64,000 nucleotides of DNA from Streptomyces cavernicola (GTDB lineage: Bacteria > Actinomycetota > Actinomycetes > Streptomycetales > Streptomycetaceae), in the NCBI RefSeq assembly GCF_029968035.1, contig NZ_JASCIQ010000035.1, positions 29,418 to 93,417 of the forward strand, in the 5' to 3' direction. Under the pieces are notes generated by a model that saw nothing but the letters and a program-made list of their open reading frames with translations, was not told the origin of the DNA and ran no database searches. Shown here one piece after another: positions 53,921-61,365 of this stretch. The translations under genes were made by a program, and so were the position numbers. The stretch's first letter is position 1. Each line of letters begins with the position of its first letter.

Positions 53921-54922
53921 TCAGGCAGGGACGATGCCGAACTCGGCGCATTCGTCATGGTCTTCAGGGCTGCTCTGGTCCGGCGGCTGGTCGTTCACGC
54001 CCCAGGTCGCGGCGTCGTTGTAGGGGGCGGGGCGGCCCCCGTACTGGGCGGGCATCGGCCGGTTGTTCCGTTCGTCGCTCAGCGCGCGCTGGAACTGGTG
54101 CGCCGTCGGGAAGTGGACGCCGGTGCGCTGGAACGCCTTGGCCACCTGTTTCTGCGTGTACTGCGCGTCCACCGCCTGCTGGCTGAGCTTGATGAGACCG
54201 AAGTACCAACCGGATCTCTTGCTGCCCGCATACGGGCCGAGGTGTTCCTTGGCGTGCTCGTAGTACCAGGTCGCGACTTCCTGGGCGGGCGTCTTCTGCG
54301 GCGCCGCCTTCTCCTCGTCGCCGGACGACTGCTGGGTGTCCGCGTCGCTGTGCGTCGCCTGGTCGCGCTTCTTCTTCGCGGCGGAGCGGGCGGCGGCCGG
54401 CGGGGTGGCGCGCGGCCTCTTCCTCAGCTTCGGCTGCGGGTCGGTATCGGCGGCTGCCTTCTCGTCCGGTGCAGCTGTACCGGGGGCTTCGTCGGGCGCG
54501 AAGCCGTCGGGGCCGAGGGTGCCGTCGGCGTAGCGGACGCGGAAGCTGCCGTCCTCCTGCTCGATGACGGGGATGTCCAGCTTCTTGCCGAAGGTGACGT
54601 AGTCCTGCGCCCACTGCTCGTTGGGGTATTCGCTGATCGCTGCACCCATGGCGGTCTTGCCGTCGAGAAAGCGACGCTTCTCGAGCCGGTAGTAGCCGTG
54701 CGCGGCCAGTTCGTGGAGCGCCTTGCGTACGGCGTCGCGCCCTTCGCGTCCCTCGCCACGGGCGAGCTGTTCGGAGCGGACGTTCCAACTGTCGGACTGG
54801 TCAAGGCAGTACGTCAGTACGCCGAGGGCGCGGAAGCTGAGCCGGGCGTCTCGGGCGGTCTTGGACTCGACCTGCACGTAGTGGTGGCGGCGGTTGCGGC
54901 GCACCGCGTTGCGGTCGGTCAC
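53921..54922 (-). CDS. Replication initiator-like protein with winged-helix N-terminus
   Basis: A 333-residue protein starting at GTG 54922, overlapping the upstream gene's stop by 4 bases. Residues ~20-80 are a winged helix like DnaD/RepA-type proteins (ARLSFRALGVLTYCLDQ; LARGEGREGRDAVRKALHELAAHGY). A basic, disordered middle leads to a helical domain (ATWYYEHAKEHLG ... LIKLSQQAVDAQYTQKQVAKAF) resembling phage replication-initiation/primosome components. With the DnaC-like gene it probably forms the origin-opening module. Confidence 0.65.
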   Translation of the reverse strand: MTDRNAVRRNRRHHYVQVESKTARDARLSFRALGVLTYCLDQSDSWNVRSEQLARGEGREGRDAVRKALHELAAHGYYRLEKRRFLDGKTAMGAAISEYPNEQWAQDYVTFGKKLDIPVIEQEDGSFRVRYADGTLGPDGFAPDEAPGTAAPDEKAAADTDPQPKLRKRPRATPPAAARSAAKKKRDQATHSDADTQQSSGDEEKAAPQKTPAQEVATWYYEHAKEHLGPYAGSKRSGWYFGLIKLSQQAVDAQYTQKQVAKAFQRTGVHFPTAHQFQRALSDERNNRPMPAQYGGRPAPYNDAATWGVNDQPPDQSSPEDHDECAEFGIVPA

Positions 54923-55209
54923 GCGGCTGTCTCGATCGTCGTCTCCGGAAGCAGCCGGAAGTGGGTGTGCCACGTCTTGCGGCCTTGGGAGCCCATCTCG
55001 TACACGCGCCGGGATTCGACCATGCCCGCTTTCCGCAACTCGGAGAGGGGTTCGCGGGCCTGGTGGTTGGTCAGGCTGCACGCGTCCGCCGCGCCCTGGA
55101 CGGTGACCCACCCCCGGCTGGACAGGACGAGGTAGCAGTACAGGCGGAACGCACGGTCGGAGATGCCCCCGGAGAGTGCCGGGGCAATGTCAACGGTTCT
55201 GCTGGACAA
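54919..55209 (-). CDS. Winged-helix DNA-binding protein
   Basis: A 96-residue protein with TTG start and AAAGGA. The winged-helix pattern covers most of it: DRAFRLYCYLVL, then VTVQGAADACSLTNHQAREPLSELRKAGMVE. It resembles the N-terminal domain of the next gene, with which it is translationally coupled, suggesting a split or duplicated replication regulator. Confidence 0.65.
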   Translation of the reverse strand: MSSRTVDIAPALSGGISDRAFRLYCYLVLSSRGWVTVQGAADACSLTNHQAREPLSELRKAGMVESRRVYEMGSQGRKTWHTHFRLLPETTIETAA

Positions 55210-55231
55210 GGCGGTAGTCCTTTGGGAGAGA

Positions 55232-55261
55232 GCCCGGCCGCCGCGCAGAGGGCGGCCGGGC
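55232..55261 (-). terminator. Intra-operon hairpin
   Basis: GCCCGGCCGCC pairs with GGCGGCCGGGC around an 8-base loop, 22 bases upstream of the winged-helix gene's start. It may attenuate transcription between the upstream gene and the replication genes. Confidence 0.6.
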
Positions 55262-55289
55262 CGTCGTTCGACGGTGCGCTGGGCTACCG

Positions 55290-55868
55290 CTACTCGGGTT
55301 TGCGGTCGGCAGCGGCGGGGAGCATGGGCACACCGCGCAGCAGACTGTCGAGCTCTCCCTTGTGGAACGCGTCAAGGACGGCTTCCTTGCCGCCGTCCTT
55401 CCAGTGCAGCGACACGGAGCCGGTGGGCCTGCCGCCGGGGGTGCGGGTGATACCGGGGATCACTTCGCCCGTGGACTTGTCGACGATGGCGCCGGTGGCC
55501 TTGTCTTGCTTTGCGAGCTTGAGCATCTTGTCGCGGAACGCGGGCCGGGCCTGGATGATCACCTCGACCTCGTCGCGGCTCTCGGCGAAGGCAGTGAACG
55601 CCTCCTCGTCTTCGACGACGTACTTGTCCTTGGAGACCGCCACCGTGTGACTGGCGACAGGAACACCGTTGACCTTGGCGTCGATGGACTTGGTGCTGCT
55701 CTCGGGGGCGTCGTAGGCGGCGAGGAGCGGACCCTTCACAGCGGCGATCTTCTCGTCGATCGCGGGAACGACCTGGTCCTTGAACAGCTTGGCGAACACC
55801 GAGAGGAGCGCGGCATCACCCAGGGACAGGACGGGCTCCGGCGTCTGGTCGACGTCGTCGTACGACAT
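55290..55868 (-). CDS. Early phage protein of unknown function
   Basis: A 192-residue protein. N-terminal half is helical (LSVFAKLFKDQVVPAIDEKIAAV), then strands (KVNGVPVASHTVAV; KYVVEDEEAFTAF) and a short C-terminal domain (GSVSLHWKDGGKEAVLDAF). First gene of the reverse replication transcript and preceded by a promoter-hairpin leader, so likely early. A role in recombination or nuclease control is possible but not shown. Confidence 0.65.
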   Translation of the reverse strand: MSYDDVDQTPEPVLSLGDAALLSVFAKLFKDQVVPAIDEKIAAVKGPLLAAYDAPESSTKSIDAKVNGVPVASHTVAVSKDKYVVEDEEAFTAFAESRDEVEVIIQARPAFRDKMLKLAKQDKATGAIVDKSTGEVIPGITRTPGGRPTGSVSLHWKDGGKEAVLDAFHKGELDSLLRGVPMLPAAADRKPE

Positions 55869-55990
55869 GCGGGGAATCCTTTCTCACCCAGGGCGTAGCC
55901 CAGGGCTTTTCGGGTCAGTCCTGGGCGGGGTGCAGAGGGCGTCGCCTGTAAGTACGTCGATCGGCGAAATCTGTGACACCTAGGCCCAGG

Positions 55991-56013
55991 TGGCTGGGTT
56001 GCTCTCCCAGCCA
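55991..56013 (-). promoter_or_regulatory. Conserved leader hairpin, copy B
   Basis: On the reverse strand TGGCTGGG-AGAGCAA-CCCAGCCA, 8 pairs with the same 7-base loop as copies A and C but a compensated stem. It begins about 7 bases after TACTAT, so it would be the very 5' end of the message. GACCCGAA and GAAAGG follow nearer the start at 55868. Confidence 0.65.
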
Positions 56014-56017
56014 CAGC

Positions 56018-56029
56018 AAATAGTACAGC
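56018..56029 (-). promoter_or_regulatory. Candidate promoter/operator, copy 2
   Basis: Reverse-strand GCTGTACTATTT contains TACTAT (56020-56025), a plausible -10 element for the early transcript. The same 12 bases occur at 49033-49044. Confidence 0.4.
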
Positions 56030-56091
56030 AGGCGTCGTTCCGTGTGTGCGCTCGCATCTGAACTCGCAGACCGGAGCGGGATATTGCCCTG

Positions 56092-56107
56092 CGCCGCGAC
56101 ACAACCC
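56092..56107 (+). repeat. Intergenic motif copy 13
   Basis: CGCCGCGACACAACCC, 225 bases upstream of the ParB-like start; a distant and weaker match. Confidence 0.35.
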
Positions 56108-56241
56108 AGTCGCGCCCCCTACCTTCCGCGTGGCTCTCCCCCCCTGGTGACGTCGCCAGAGGCGGGCGGGCCCCGGTGCGCCCCATCCGGAACGAGGGTG
56201 CCACCGGTCCGGCGGCGGGAGCGGCCCGGCCATGACGGCAT

Positions 56242-56282
56242 GCCCCGCTTGCGAGGCGGGGCGCCGCGGTTGAAGTCCGCGG
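56242..56282 (+). other. Tandem stem-loops with 7-base loops, tRNA-like
   Basis: GCCCCGC-TTGCGAG-GCGGGGC is followed directly by CCGCGG-TTGAAGT-CCGCGG. Sizes and spacing imitate anticodon and T arms, but position 56-equivalent is G and no acceptor or D arm pairs, so this is not called a tRNA. It lies in the ~460-base gap (55869-56332) between diverging early and late genes. Confidence 0.4.
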
Positions 56283-56332
56283 GCTCGCAGGCCACCCCGC
56301 CGCCGGCATCCCCAACCGCCGGAAGGACTGCC

Positions 56333-56974
56333 GTGACCGAGACCGTGCCCGCACCCCGATACACCACCTACGTCCCCCTGACCGACCTCTCCCCCGCGCC
56401 CGGAAATCCGAAGAAGCACCAGGTCGAGCGGATCATCGAGAGCATCGGCACGCACGGCTTTGTCGACCAGCCCATCGCCGACGAGCGCACCGGCACCATC
56501 CTTGGCGGACACGGCCGCCGCGAAGCCCTGATTGAGATGCAAACTCGCGGCGAACGCCTGCCCGCCGGGCTGCTCCTGGACAACGACGGCGGATGGCTCG
56601 TACCTGTCCAGCGTGGGTGGGCCTCCCGCTCAGACGCAGAAGCCAAGGCCCTGAACATCAAGCTCAACAAGATTGGCTCAGACGGAGGTTGGCGGCCGCG
56701 CGATTTCGCCGCCTACCTCGAAGACATCGTCACAGCCGACGCTGCCCTGTACGACTCCCTCGCCATCGCCGACCAGGAGCTGGAGACCCTACTGCGGCAG
56801 GTCGACCCCGAGACGTTGCCTGGCGCCATCAACGAGGACCAGCCCCCCGTCCTGCATCTGACTGACGACAGCAGCGACAGCCTGGGCGGTGACGGGCTCA
56901 GTCCGGACGACGAGGGACGCGCACGGCTAGCCACCTGCCCGGCCTGCGGCCACGCGTTCACGCCTGGGCGCTGA
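56333..56974 (+). CDS. ParB/Srx-like domain protein
   Basis: A 213-residue protein starting at GTG 56333 with GGAAGGA. The N-terminal ~100 residues are a ParB-like domain: LTDLSPAPGNPKKH, IIESIGTHGFVDQPI and ILGGHGRREAL, the last the conserved phosphate/CTP-binding box. The C-terminus has an acidic linker and CPACGHAFTP, half of a zinc ribbon. Phage ParB-like proteins occur next to terminase genes and may act in packaging, partition or as nucleases. It lies 11 bases before the small terminase gene. Confidence 0.75.
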   Translation: MTETVPAPRYTTYVPLTDLSPAPGNPKKHQVERIIESIGTHGFVDQPIADERTGTILGGHGRREALIEMQTRGERLPAGLLLDNDGGWLVPVQRGWASRSDAEAKALNIKLNKIGSDGGWRPRDFAAYLEDIVTADAALYDSLAIADQELETLLRQVDPETLPGAINEDQPPVLHLTDDSSDSLGGDGLSPDDEGRARLATCPACGHAFTPGR

Positions 56975-56985
56975 GGAGCCGGGCA

Positions 56986-57630
56986 ATGTCCAACCGCCGC
57001 AAGCCGCGCCGCCCTGACGTCGGAGGGCGCCCCACTCTGCTCTCCGAGGCGGTCGAGGGCAGGATCGTTGCCGCGTGCCGGACCGGCATCGCAGTCGAGC
57101 TCGCCGTCGAGGCGGCCGGCGTCTCAAGCTCGACCTACCGACGGTGGATGGCGCGCGGCCGCGCCGAGATCGCCGCGCGGGAGGAAGGGCAAGCTCCGGA
57201 CAAGGAAGAGGACCCGTACGTCGCCTTGTTCGAGAAGGTGCGCACGGCCCGTGCAATGGCCGCAGCCCGTGCGGTGGCCAACATCAGGAGGGTTGCCGAC
57301 GGCGGGATCGTCACGAAGACCACGACGCGGAAGTTCCGGGACCCGGAGACCGGTCAGATCGTCGAGGAGGTCACCGAGGACCGTACGGCGCCGGACTGGC
57401 GTGCCGACGCGTGGTACTTGGAACGTCAGCACCGCCACCACTACGGCAAGGACGCCGCTCTCGCTGTCGAAATCACCGGCCTGGACAGCGGCGAAGCCAC
57501 TCAGGAGGAACGCGTCGACCTCACGGCTCTCGCTGAGAGGCTGAACAAGACGTTGTTCGCGGTGCAGTACCCCGACCCGCCGGAGCTGGAAGGCGGCAGC
57601 GTCGTGGACGCAGAGGTGATCGACGGCTGA
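56986..57630 (+). CDS. Terminase small subunit
   Basis: A 214-residue protein with GAGGAG and ATG. Residues ~15-55 form the terminase HTH (LLSEAVEGRIVAACRTG; AAGVSSSTYRRWMARG), followed by long helices (EKVRTARAMAAARAVANIRR) and WYLERQHRHHYG typical of small terminases. It recognises the packaging start site and guides the large subunit. The large subunit is not nearby; it is presumably just left of the window, upstream of portal. Confidence 0.75.
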   Translation: MSNRRKPRRPDVGGRPTLLSEAVEGRIVAACRTGIAVELAVEAAGVSSSTYRRWMARGRAEIAAREEGQAPDKEEDPYVALFEKVRTARAMAAARAVANIRRVADGGIVTKTTTRKFRDPETGQIVEEVTEDRTAPDWRADAWYLERQHRHHYGKDAALAVEITGLDSGEATQEERVDLTALAERLNKTLFAVQYPDPPELEGGSVVDAEVIDG

Positions 57631-57636
57631 TCGGCA

Positions 57637-57652
57637 GCGCGCGACACTACCT
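57637..57652 (+). repeat. Intergenic motif copy 14
   Basis: GCGCGCGACACTACCT, 56 bases upstream of the endolysin start. Confidence 0.55.
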
Positions 57653-57708
57653 GGGCGAGACCTGCACGGTGCTCCCTCCCTGACCACAGTCACCGGAGGG
57701 CACACCAC

Positions 57709-58752
57709 ATGCAGATCATCTCCCGCGCCAAGTGGGGCGCGAAGCCCTGGAACGGCACCCCGGCAAGCATCTCCCTGTCGCGCCGCACCGAGTTCTTCGT
57801 CCATTACGACGGCGGCACCCCGATCACCCGAACCGGCTACGCGATCATGCGCGCCATCGAGGCCGAGCACCGCGGCCAGGGCTGGGCGGGCATCGGCTAC
57901 AACTTCGTCGTCGACCAGGCCGGGAACGTGTACGAGGGCCGCGGCTGGAACCTCCAGGGTGCCCACTGCCCGAACCACAACGTGTCCGGCATCGGCGTGC
58001 AGATCGCCGTTGGCGGCAGCCAGGAGCCAAGCGCGAAGGCCCTCGCGGCGTGCCGCGCCCTGTACGAGGAGGCGTGCAAGAAGACCGGCCGCACCCTGGC
58101 CAAGCGCGGCCACAAGGACGGCTTCGCCACGGCCTGCCCCGGCACCAAGCTGTATGCCTGGGTGAAGGCGGGCATGCCGGCCGGGAACTACAAGCCCGCT
58201 CCGGACCCCGGCGGCTCCACCGGCTCCGGCTCGTCCGTCGCCCGCTACCAAGTCACCATCAGCGGACTCAAGTACGGGTACGGCACCAAGGGCACGCACG
58301 TGACCAAGGTCGGCGAGGCCCTGGTCAAGCGCGGCTTCGGCAAGCACTACACCTCCGGGCCCGGCCCGACGTGGACGGATGCCGACACCGAGAACTACAG
58401 CGACTTCCAGAAGTCGCTGGGCTACAGCGGCAAGGCCGCAGACGGCGTGCCGGGCGCGGAATCCCTGAAGAAGCTGCTCGGCTCCCTGCCCGGCAATGTC
58501 ACCGCCAAGCCCACGCCGCCGTTCCCCGGCTCCTCCTACTTCGGTCCGGGCAAGAACAACTCGCACATCACGCTGCTCGGCAAGCAGCTCGTGACGAAGG
58601 GCTTCGGCAAGCACTACACGTCCGGGCCAGGACCGAGGTGGACGGACTCGGACCGCAAGAACGTCGCCGACTTCCAGCGCTCCCGCAAGGAGCTGCGCGG
58701 CGACCCGGACGGCATCCCCGGCTCGCTCACCTGGCGCCTGCTGTTCTCCTGA
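57709..58752 (+). CDS. Endolysin: N-acetylmuramoyl-L-alanine amidase with two C-terminal repeats
   Basis: A 347-residue protein. Residues ~1-165 are an amidase-2/PGRP domain with zinc ligands His32 (FFVHYDGG), His135 and Cys143; the H-x7-C spacing matches T7 lysozyme. It cuts the bond between muramic acid and the stem peptide. After a GS-rich linker come two ~75-residue repeats (about 188-262 and 280-347), each with KGFGKHYTSGPGP-x-WTD and FQ...DG-x-PG, peptidoglycan-binding modules. No signal peptide, so it needs the holin at 43850. Confidence 0.9.
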   Translation: MQIISRAKWGAKPWNGTPASISLSRRTEFFVHYDGGTPITRTGYAIMRAIEAEHRGQGWAGIGYNFVVDQAGNVYEGRGWNLQGAHCPNHNVSGIGVQIAVGGSQEPSAKALAACRALYEEACKKTGRTLAKRGHKDGFATACPGTKLYAWVKAGMPAGNYKPAPDPGGSTGSGSSVARYQVTISGLKYGYGTKGTHVTKVGEALVKRGFGKHYTSGPGPTWTDADTENYSDFQKSLGYSGKAADGVPGAESLKKLLGSLPGNVTAKPTPPFPGSSYFGPGKNNSHITLLGKQLVTKGFGKHYTSGPGPRWTDSDRKNVADFQRSRKELRGDPDGIPGSLTWRLLFS

Positions 58753-58815
58753 CCCGCCCCGCCGGTCGGCCCACCCCACAGCGGGCCGACCGCCAACTCG
58801 AAAGGCCCCGCTCCT

Positions 58816-59256
58816 GTGGCAGGCGAGACCGTCATCACTCTGATCGGCAATCTGGTCGACGACCCCGAACTCCGCTTCACGCCCTCCGGCGCCGCGGTCG
58901 CGAAGTTCCGCATCGCCTCAACCTCACGCACCTTTGACCGGCAGACCAACGAGTGGAAGGACGGCGAGAGCCTGTTTCTGACCTGCGCAGTGTGGCGGCA
59001 GGCAGCGGAGAACGCCGCGGAATCCCTGGCCCGAGGCACCCGCGTCATCGTGCAAGGCCGCCTGAAGCAGCGCTCCTACGAAGACCGTGAAGGCATCAAG
59101 CGCACCGTGTACGAACTCGATGTCGAGGACGTCGCAGTGAGCCTGAAGAACGCGACTGCCAAGGTCACCAAGACCGGCGGGCAGCGCGCTGCCTCCGCCG
59201 CTCCCGCTGGGCGTCCGGTGGCCGATGACCAGTGGGCGAGTGAACCGCCCTTCTGA
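58816..59256 (+). CDS. ssb: Single-stranded DNA-binding protein
   Basis: A 146-residue protein starting at GTG 58816, with AAAGG upstream. The OB fold covers residues ~5-110: ITLIGNLVDDPELRFTPSG, FLTCAVW and RVIVQGRLKQRSYEDREG. The disordered tail ends in DDQWASEPPF, the acidic-PF tip that recruits partner proteins. It probably works with the AAA ATPase at 48946. Its start context closely resembles that ATPase's (GAAAGGCCCCG, then GTG GC). Confidence 0.9.
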   Translation: MAGETVITLIGNLVDDPELRFTPSGAAVAKFRIASTSRTFDRQTNEWKDGESLFLTCAVWRQAAENAAESLARGTRVIVQGRLKQRSYEDREGIKRTVYELDVEDVAVSLKNATAKVTKTGGQRAASAAPAGRPVADDQWASEPPF

Positions 59257-59275
59257 TCCGGCCCGCAGAACGCGA

Positions 59276-59308
59276 ACGCGCCGCGCAGGAAGTGTCTGCG
59301 CGGCGCGT
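59276..59308. terminator. Bidirectional hairpin terminator
   Basis: ACGCGCCGCGCAG and CTGCGCGGCGCGT form 13 perfect pairs around GAAGTGT, between the converging SSB gene and the reverse gene ending at 59313. Confidence 0.8.
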
Positions 59309-59312
59309 CGTG

Positions 59313-60935
59313 TTACGCGGCCGGGGTGATCCAGGCTTCTGGAAGCACCCGCAACTCCCTGCCACGGTCGTCCTCATGGTCGGCGTTCGGTGCATGCTCG
59401 TCCACAGGGGGCAGCTCCCCGGCCGCGTCGCCACCGTCGTCGGTGGGCTGCGTCTCGGCGGGGTCCGGGTCCTGTGGCGGTGCCGGCGTCTCGGTGACCG
59501 GCGGGGCCGGGTCGACCAGTGCCGGGTGAGCAGGGGCTGTCGGCTGCTCCGGCTCGCTCGGCTTCGCTGGCTCCGTAGGCGGCTGCTCAGGCGTCGGCTC
59601 CACGACCGACGTCGGCTCGGGTTCCGTGGGCTTCTCCGCCACCGGTTCCTCGGGCTTCTCCTCGGCGACCGGTTCCTTCGGCTTCTCGGTTTCCGTCGGC
59701 TGCGGTTCAGATCCCGTTGCAGGCCCTGTCGACTGCTCGGCGGTGCCGCCTGCCGACGCCGAACCGGACGACTCCACAGGGTCGGTGACCGGCACAACGC
59801 CGCCACCGGTGTGCGCGCTCTGGTCCGGGTCGGCTACCACCGCAGGCGGCTCAATGCCTGCGGCGAGCGCCACAATGTCGTCGGCCCCCGGCTCCAACTG
59901 AGGGGCGTCATCGCCGTTCACGCCGAGTACGGCCTGAGCCGCCATCAGCACCGGTGCATCCACCGGAAAGCTCTGCGGCGAGAACAAGATCGTGTGCACG
60001 TCCTCCTCGTCGAGCCCCAGAGTGCCCAGCGTGAGAGCCGCCAAGCGGGGCGGCAGGGGCTCGGCAGCCCCCATAGTGTGCATCAAGCCCACAGCCGTGG
60101 CCTTGCTCTGCCAGGTCTCCAGCAGTCCCAAGTACTCCTTCAGCCGGGACTTGTCGGTACCCCACAGGACATAGCGGCCCGAGCGGACCAAGTTCGGATA
60201 CAGCTCCCGCGAACCGTCCTGCTTGGTCCACGTCCTGGCGTAGTCAGCAGTCCCGAAGATACGCAGGCCAAGGCGCTCAGAGCCGTAACTGAACGTGAAG
60301 ATCGTCGAGTCCGGGCCCGTCGCGGCCTTAGTCGCCATCACCATCCCGTCGGAGTCCGTGCACTCCGCTTCCAGGTTGTCGATGGGACTGCAATCGATCT
60401 TCCCCGCATCGGAGAAGTCCATGAACTCGCGGGCCGTGAATGGCTCCGGCCCCAAGTTCCGGTTGTCGCTGGCCGCCTGGTCGTCGGATGCGATACTCGG
60501 GACGGTGTCCGGGGCGCTCGCCGTCGAGGCAGACCCATCACTCGTGAAGTGGCCCAGGGCCCACGTCCCGGCGAACGCCGGTATCAGCGCGGCGGCAACG
60601 GCCCACCTCTTCGCACGACCACGGGGGTGGACGGACGCGGGAGGCTCGACTGGGGGCGGCGGAATGTCGACGGGCGGGGCGGGCTCGATGGGCCCCAGCA
60701 GCTCGTCGAAGTCCTTGAACTCGGTGCAGTGCTCGCGCACCAGGCGCTCAACCTGCTCCAGGGGCAGGTCCGGCATGGCGGAGCTGACCTGCCGCACGGC
60801 GGAGCCGAAGGACTGCGGGCTCAGGAACAGGTGCCGCTGACCGTCGATGGTGACCACGCCCACATCGGTGAGCGGCACATCGTTGTCGTCGGGTTCGAGG
60901 ACGTGGATCTGGATGGGCGGCGTGGAGGAGGTCAT
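59313..60935 (-). CDS. Single-pass membrane protein of the sigma-factor operon
   Basis: A 540-residue protein. Residues 1-85 form a small cytoplasmic domain (VGVVTIDGQRHLFLSPQSFG; LPLEQVERLVREHC). One transmembrane helix follows at about 111-128 (WAVAAALIPAFAGTWALG). The external part has a folded region (about 160-350) and a ~150-residue proline/glutamate/threonine-rich C-terminal stretch. Third gene after an ECF sigma factor; the layout (cytoplasmic module, one helix, outer domain) fits a membrane sensor or anti-sigma factor. No canonical anti-sigma domain is recognised. Confidence 0.6.
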   Translation of the reverse strand: MTSSTPPIQIHVLEPDDNDVPLTDVGVVTIDGQRHLFLSPQSFGSAVRQVSSAMPDLPLEQVERLVREHCTEFKDFDELLGPIEPAPPVDIPPPPVEPPASVHPRGRAKRWAVAAALIPAFAGTWALGHFTSDGSASTASAPDTVPSIASDDQAASDNRNLGPEPFTAREFMDFSDAGKIDCSPIDNLEAECTDSDGMVMATKAATGPDSTIFTFSYGSERLGLRIFGTADYARTWTKQDGSRELYPNLVRSGRYVLWGTDKSRLKEYLGLLETWQSKATAVGLMHTMGAAEPLPPRLAALTLGTLGLDEEDVHTILFSPQSFPVDAPVLMAAQAVLGVNGDDAPQLEPGADDIVALAAGIEPPAVVADPDQSAHTGGGVVPVTDPVESSGSASAGGTAEQSTGPATGSEPQPTETEKPKEPVAEEKPEEPVAEKPTEPEPTSVVEPTPEQPPTEPAKPSEPEQPTAPAHPALVDPAPPVTETPAPPQDPDPAETQPTDDGGDAAGELPPVDEHAPNADHEDDRGRELRVLPEAWITPAA

Positions 60936-60975
60936 GCCTGCCCCTCGAGGCTCAAGCTCTCAGGTATGGCACTGC

Positions 60976-61365
60976 TCAACTCAGCCGGTCCTTCTGCTCG
61001 CTGCTCTGCAGGATGCGCGCGATACGGTCGGCGGTCCTCTCGACCCGCTCGGGGGTGATGGCCTCGATGTCGGTGAGAACAAGGTGGCCACCGCCGGGCA
61101 GCTCGACTTCCTCGCGGTGGATCTCCGGCTCGTCCAAGCCGTCGCCTGTCCCTGCGTCTTCGCGAGCTTCCTGCGGGTTCTGCGCACGCTCGTACTCGCG
61201 CAGCATCGCTTCCTTGGCCGCGCGCACCCGCGCAGGGCTGCGCCGGGTGTCGGGCCGCAGCGTGCCCGCAGCGGCGAGCATCTGACGGGTCTCCTCGTCG
61301 TGAGGGATGGGCCCGCCGTCCAGCGCCCGCTCCAGGCGCTCGCTCTGGTCAGCGCGTCGCGACAT
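60976..61365 (-). CDS. Small anti-sigma-like cytosolic protein
   Basis: A 129-residue helical protein overlapping the sigma gene by 17 bases, so translation is coupled. The N-terminus (SERLERALDGGPIPHDEETRQMLAAAGTLR) resembles the short helical domain at the start of DUF5667-type partners of actinobacterial ECF sigma factors. A beta hairpin (EVELPGGGHLVLTDIEAI) and a helix follow. A regulator of the sigma factor is the best guess from context. Confidence 0.5.
   Translation of the reverse strand: MSRRADQSERLERALDGGPIPHDEETRQMLAAAGTLRPDTRRSPARVRAAKEAMLREYERAQNPQEAREDAGTGDGLDEPEIHREEVELPGGGHLVLTDIEAITPERVERTADRIARILQSSEQKDRLS

Noticed and set aside
53369..55135. A 588-codon forward frame opposite the replication genes
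   Set aside because: Reverse-strand products contain Walker motifs and winged helices; the forward frame is a valine/arginine-rich shadow.
56226..56300. A tRNA gene
   Set aside because: Anticodon-like and T-arm-like stems are present but no matching acceptor stem or D arm, and the T loop lacks the expected C.
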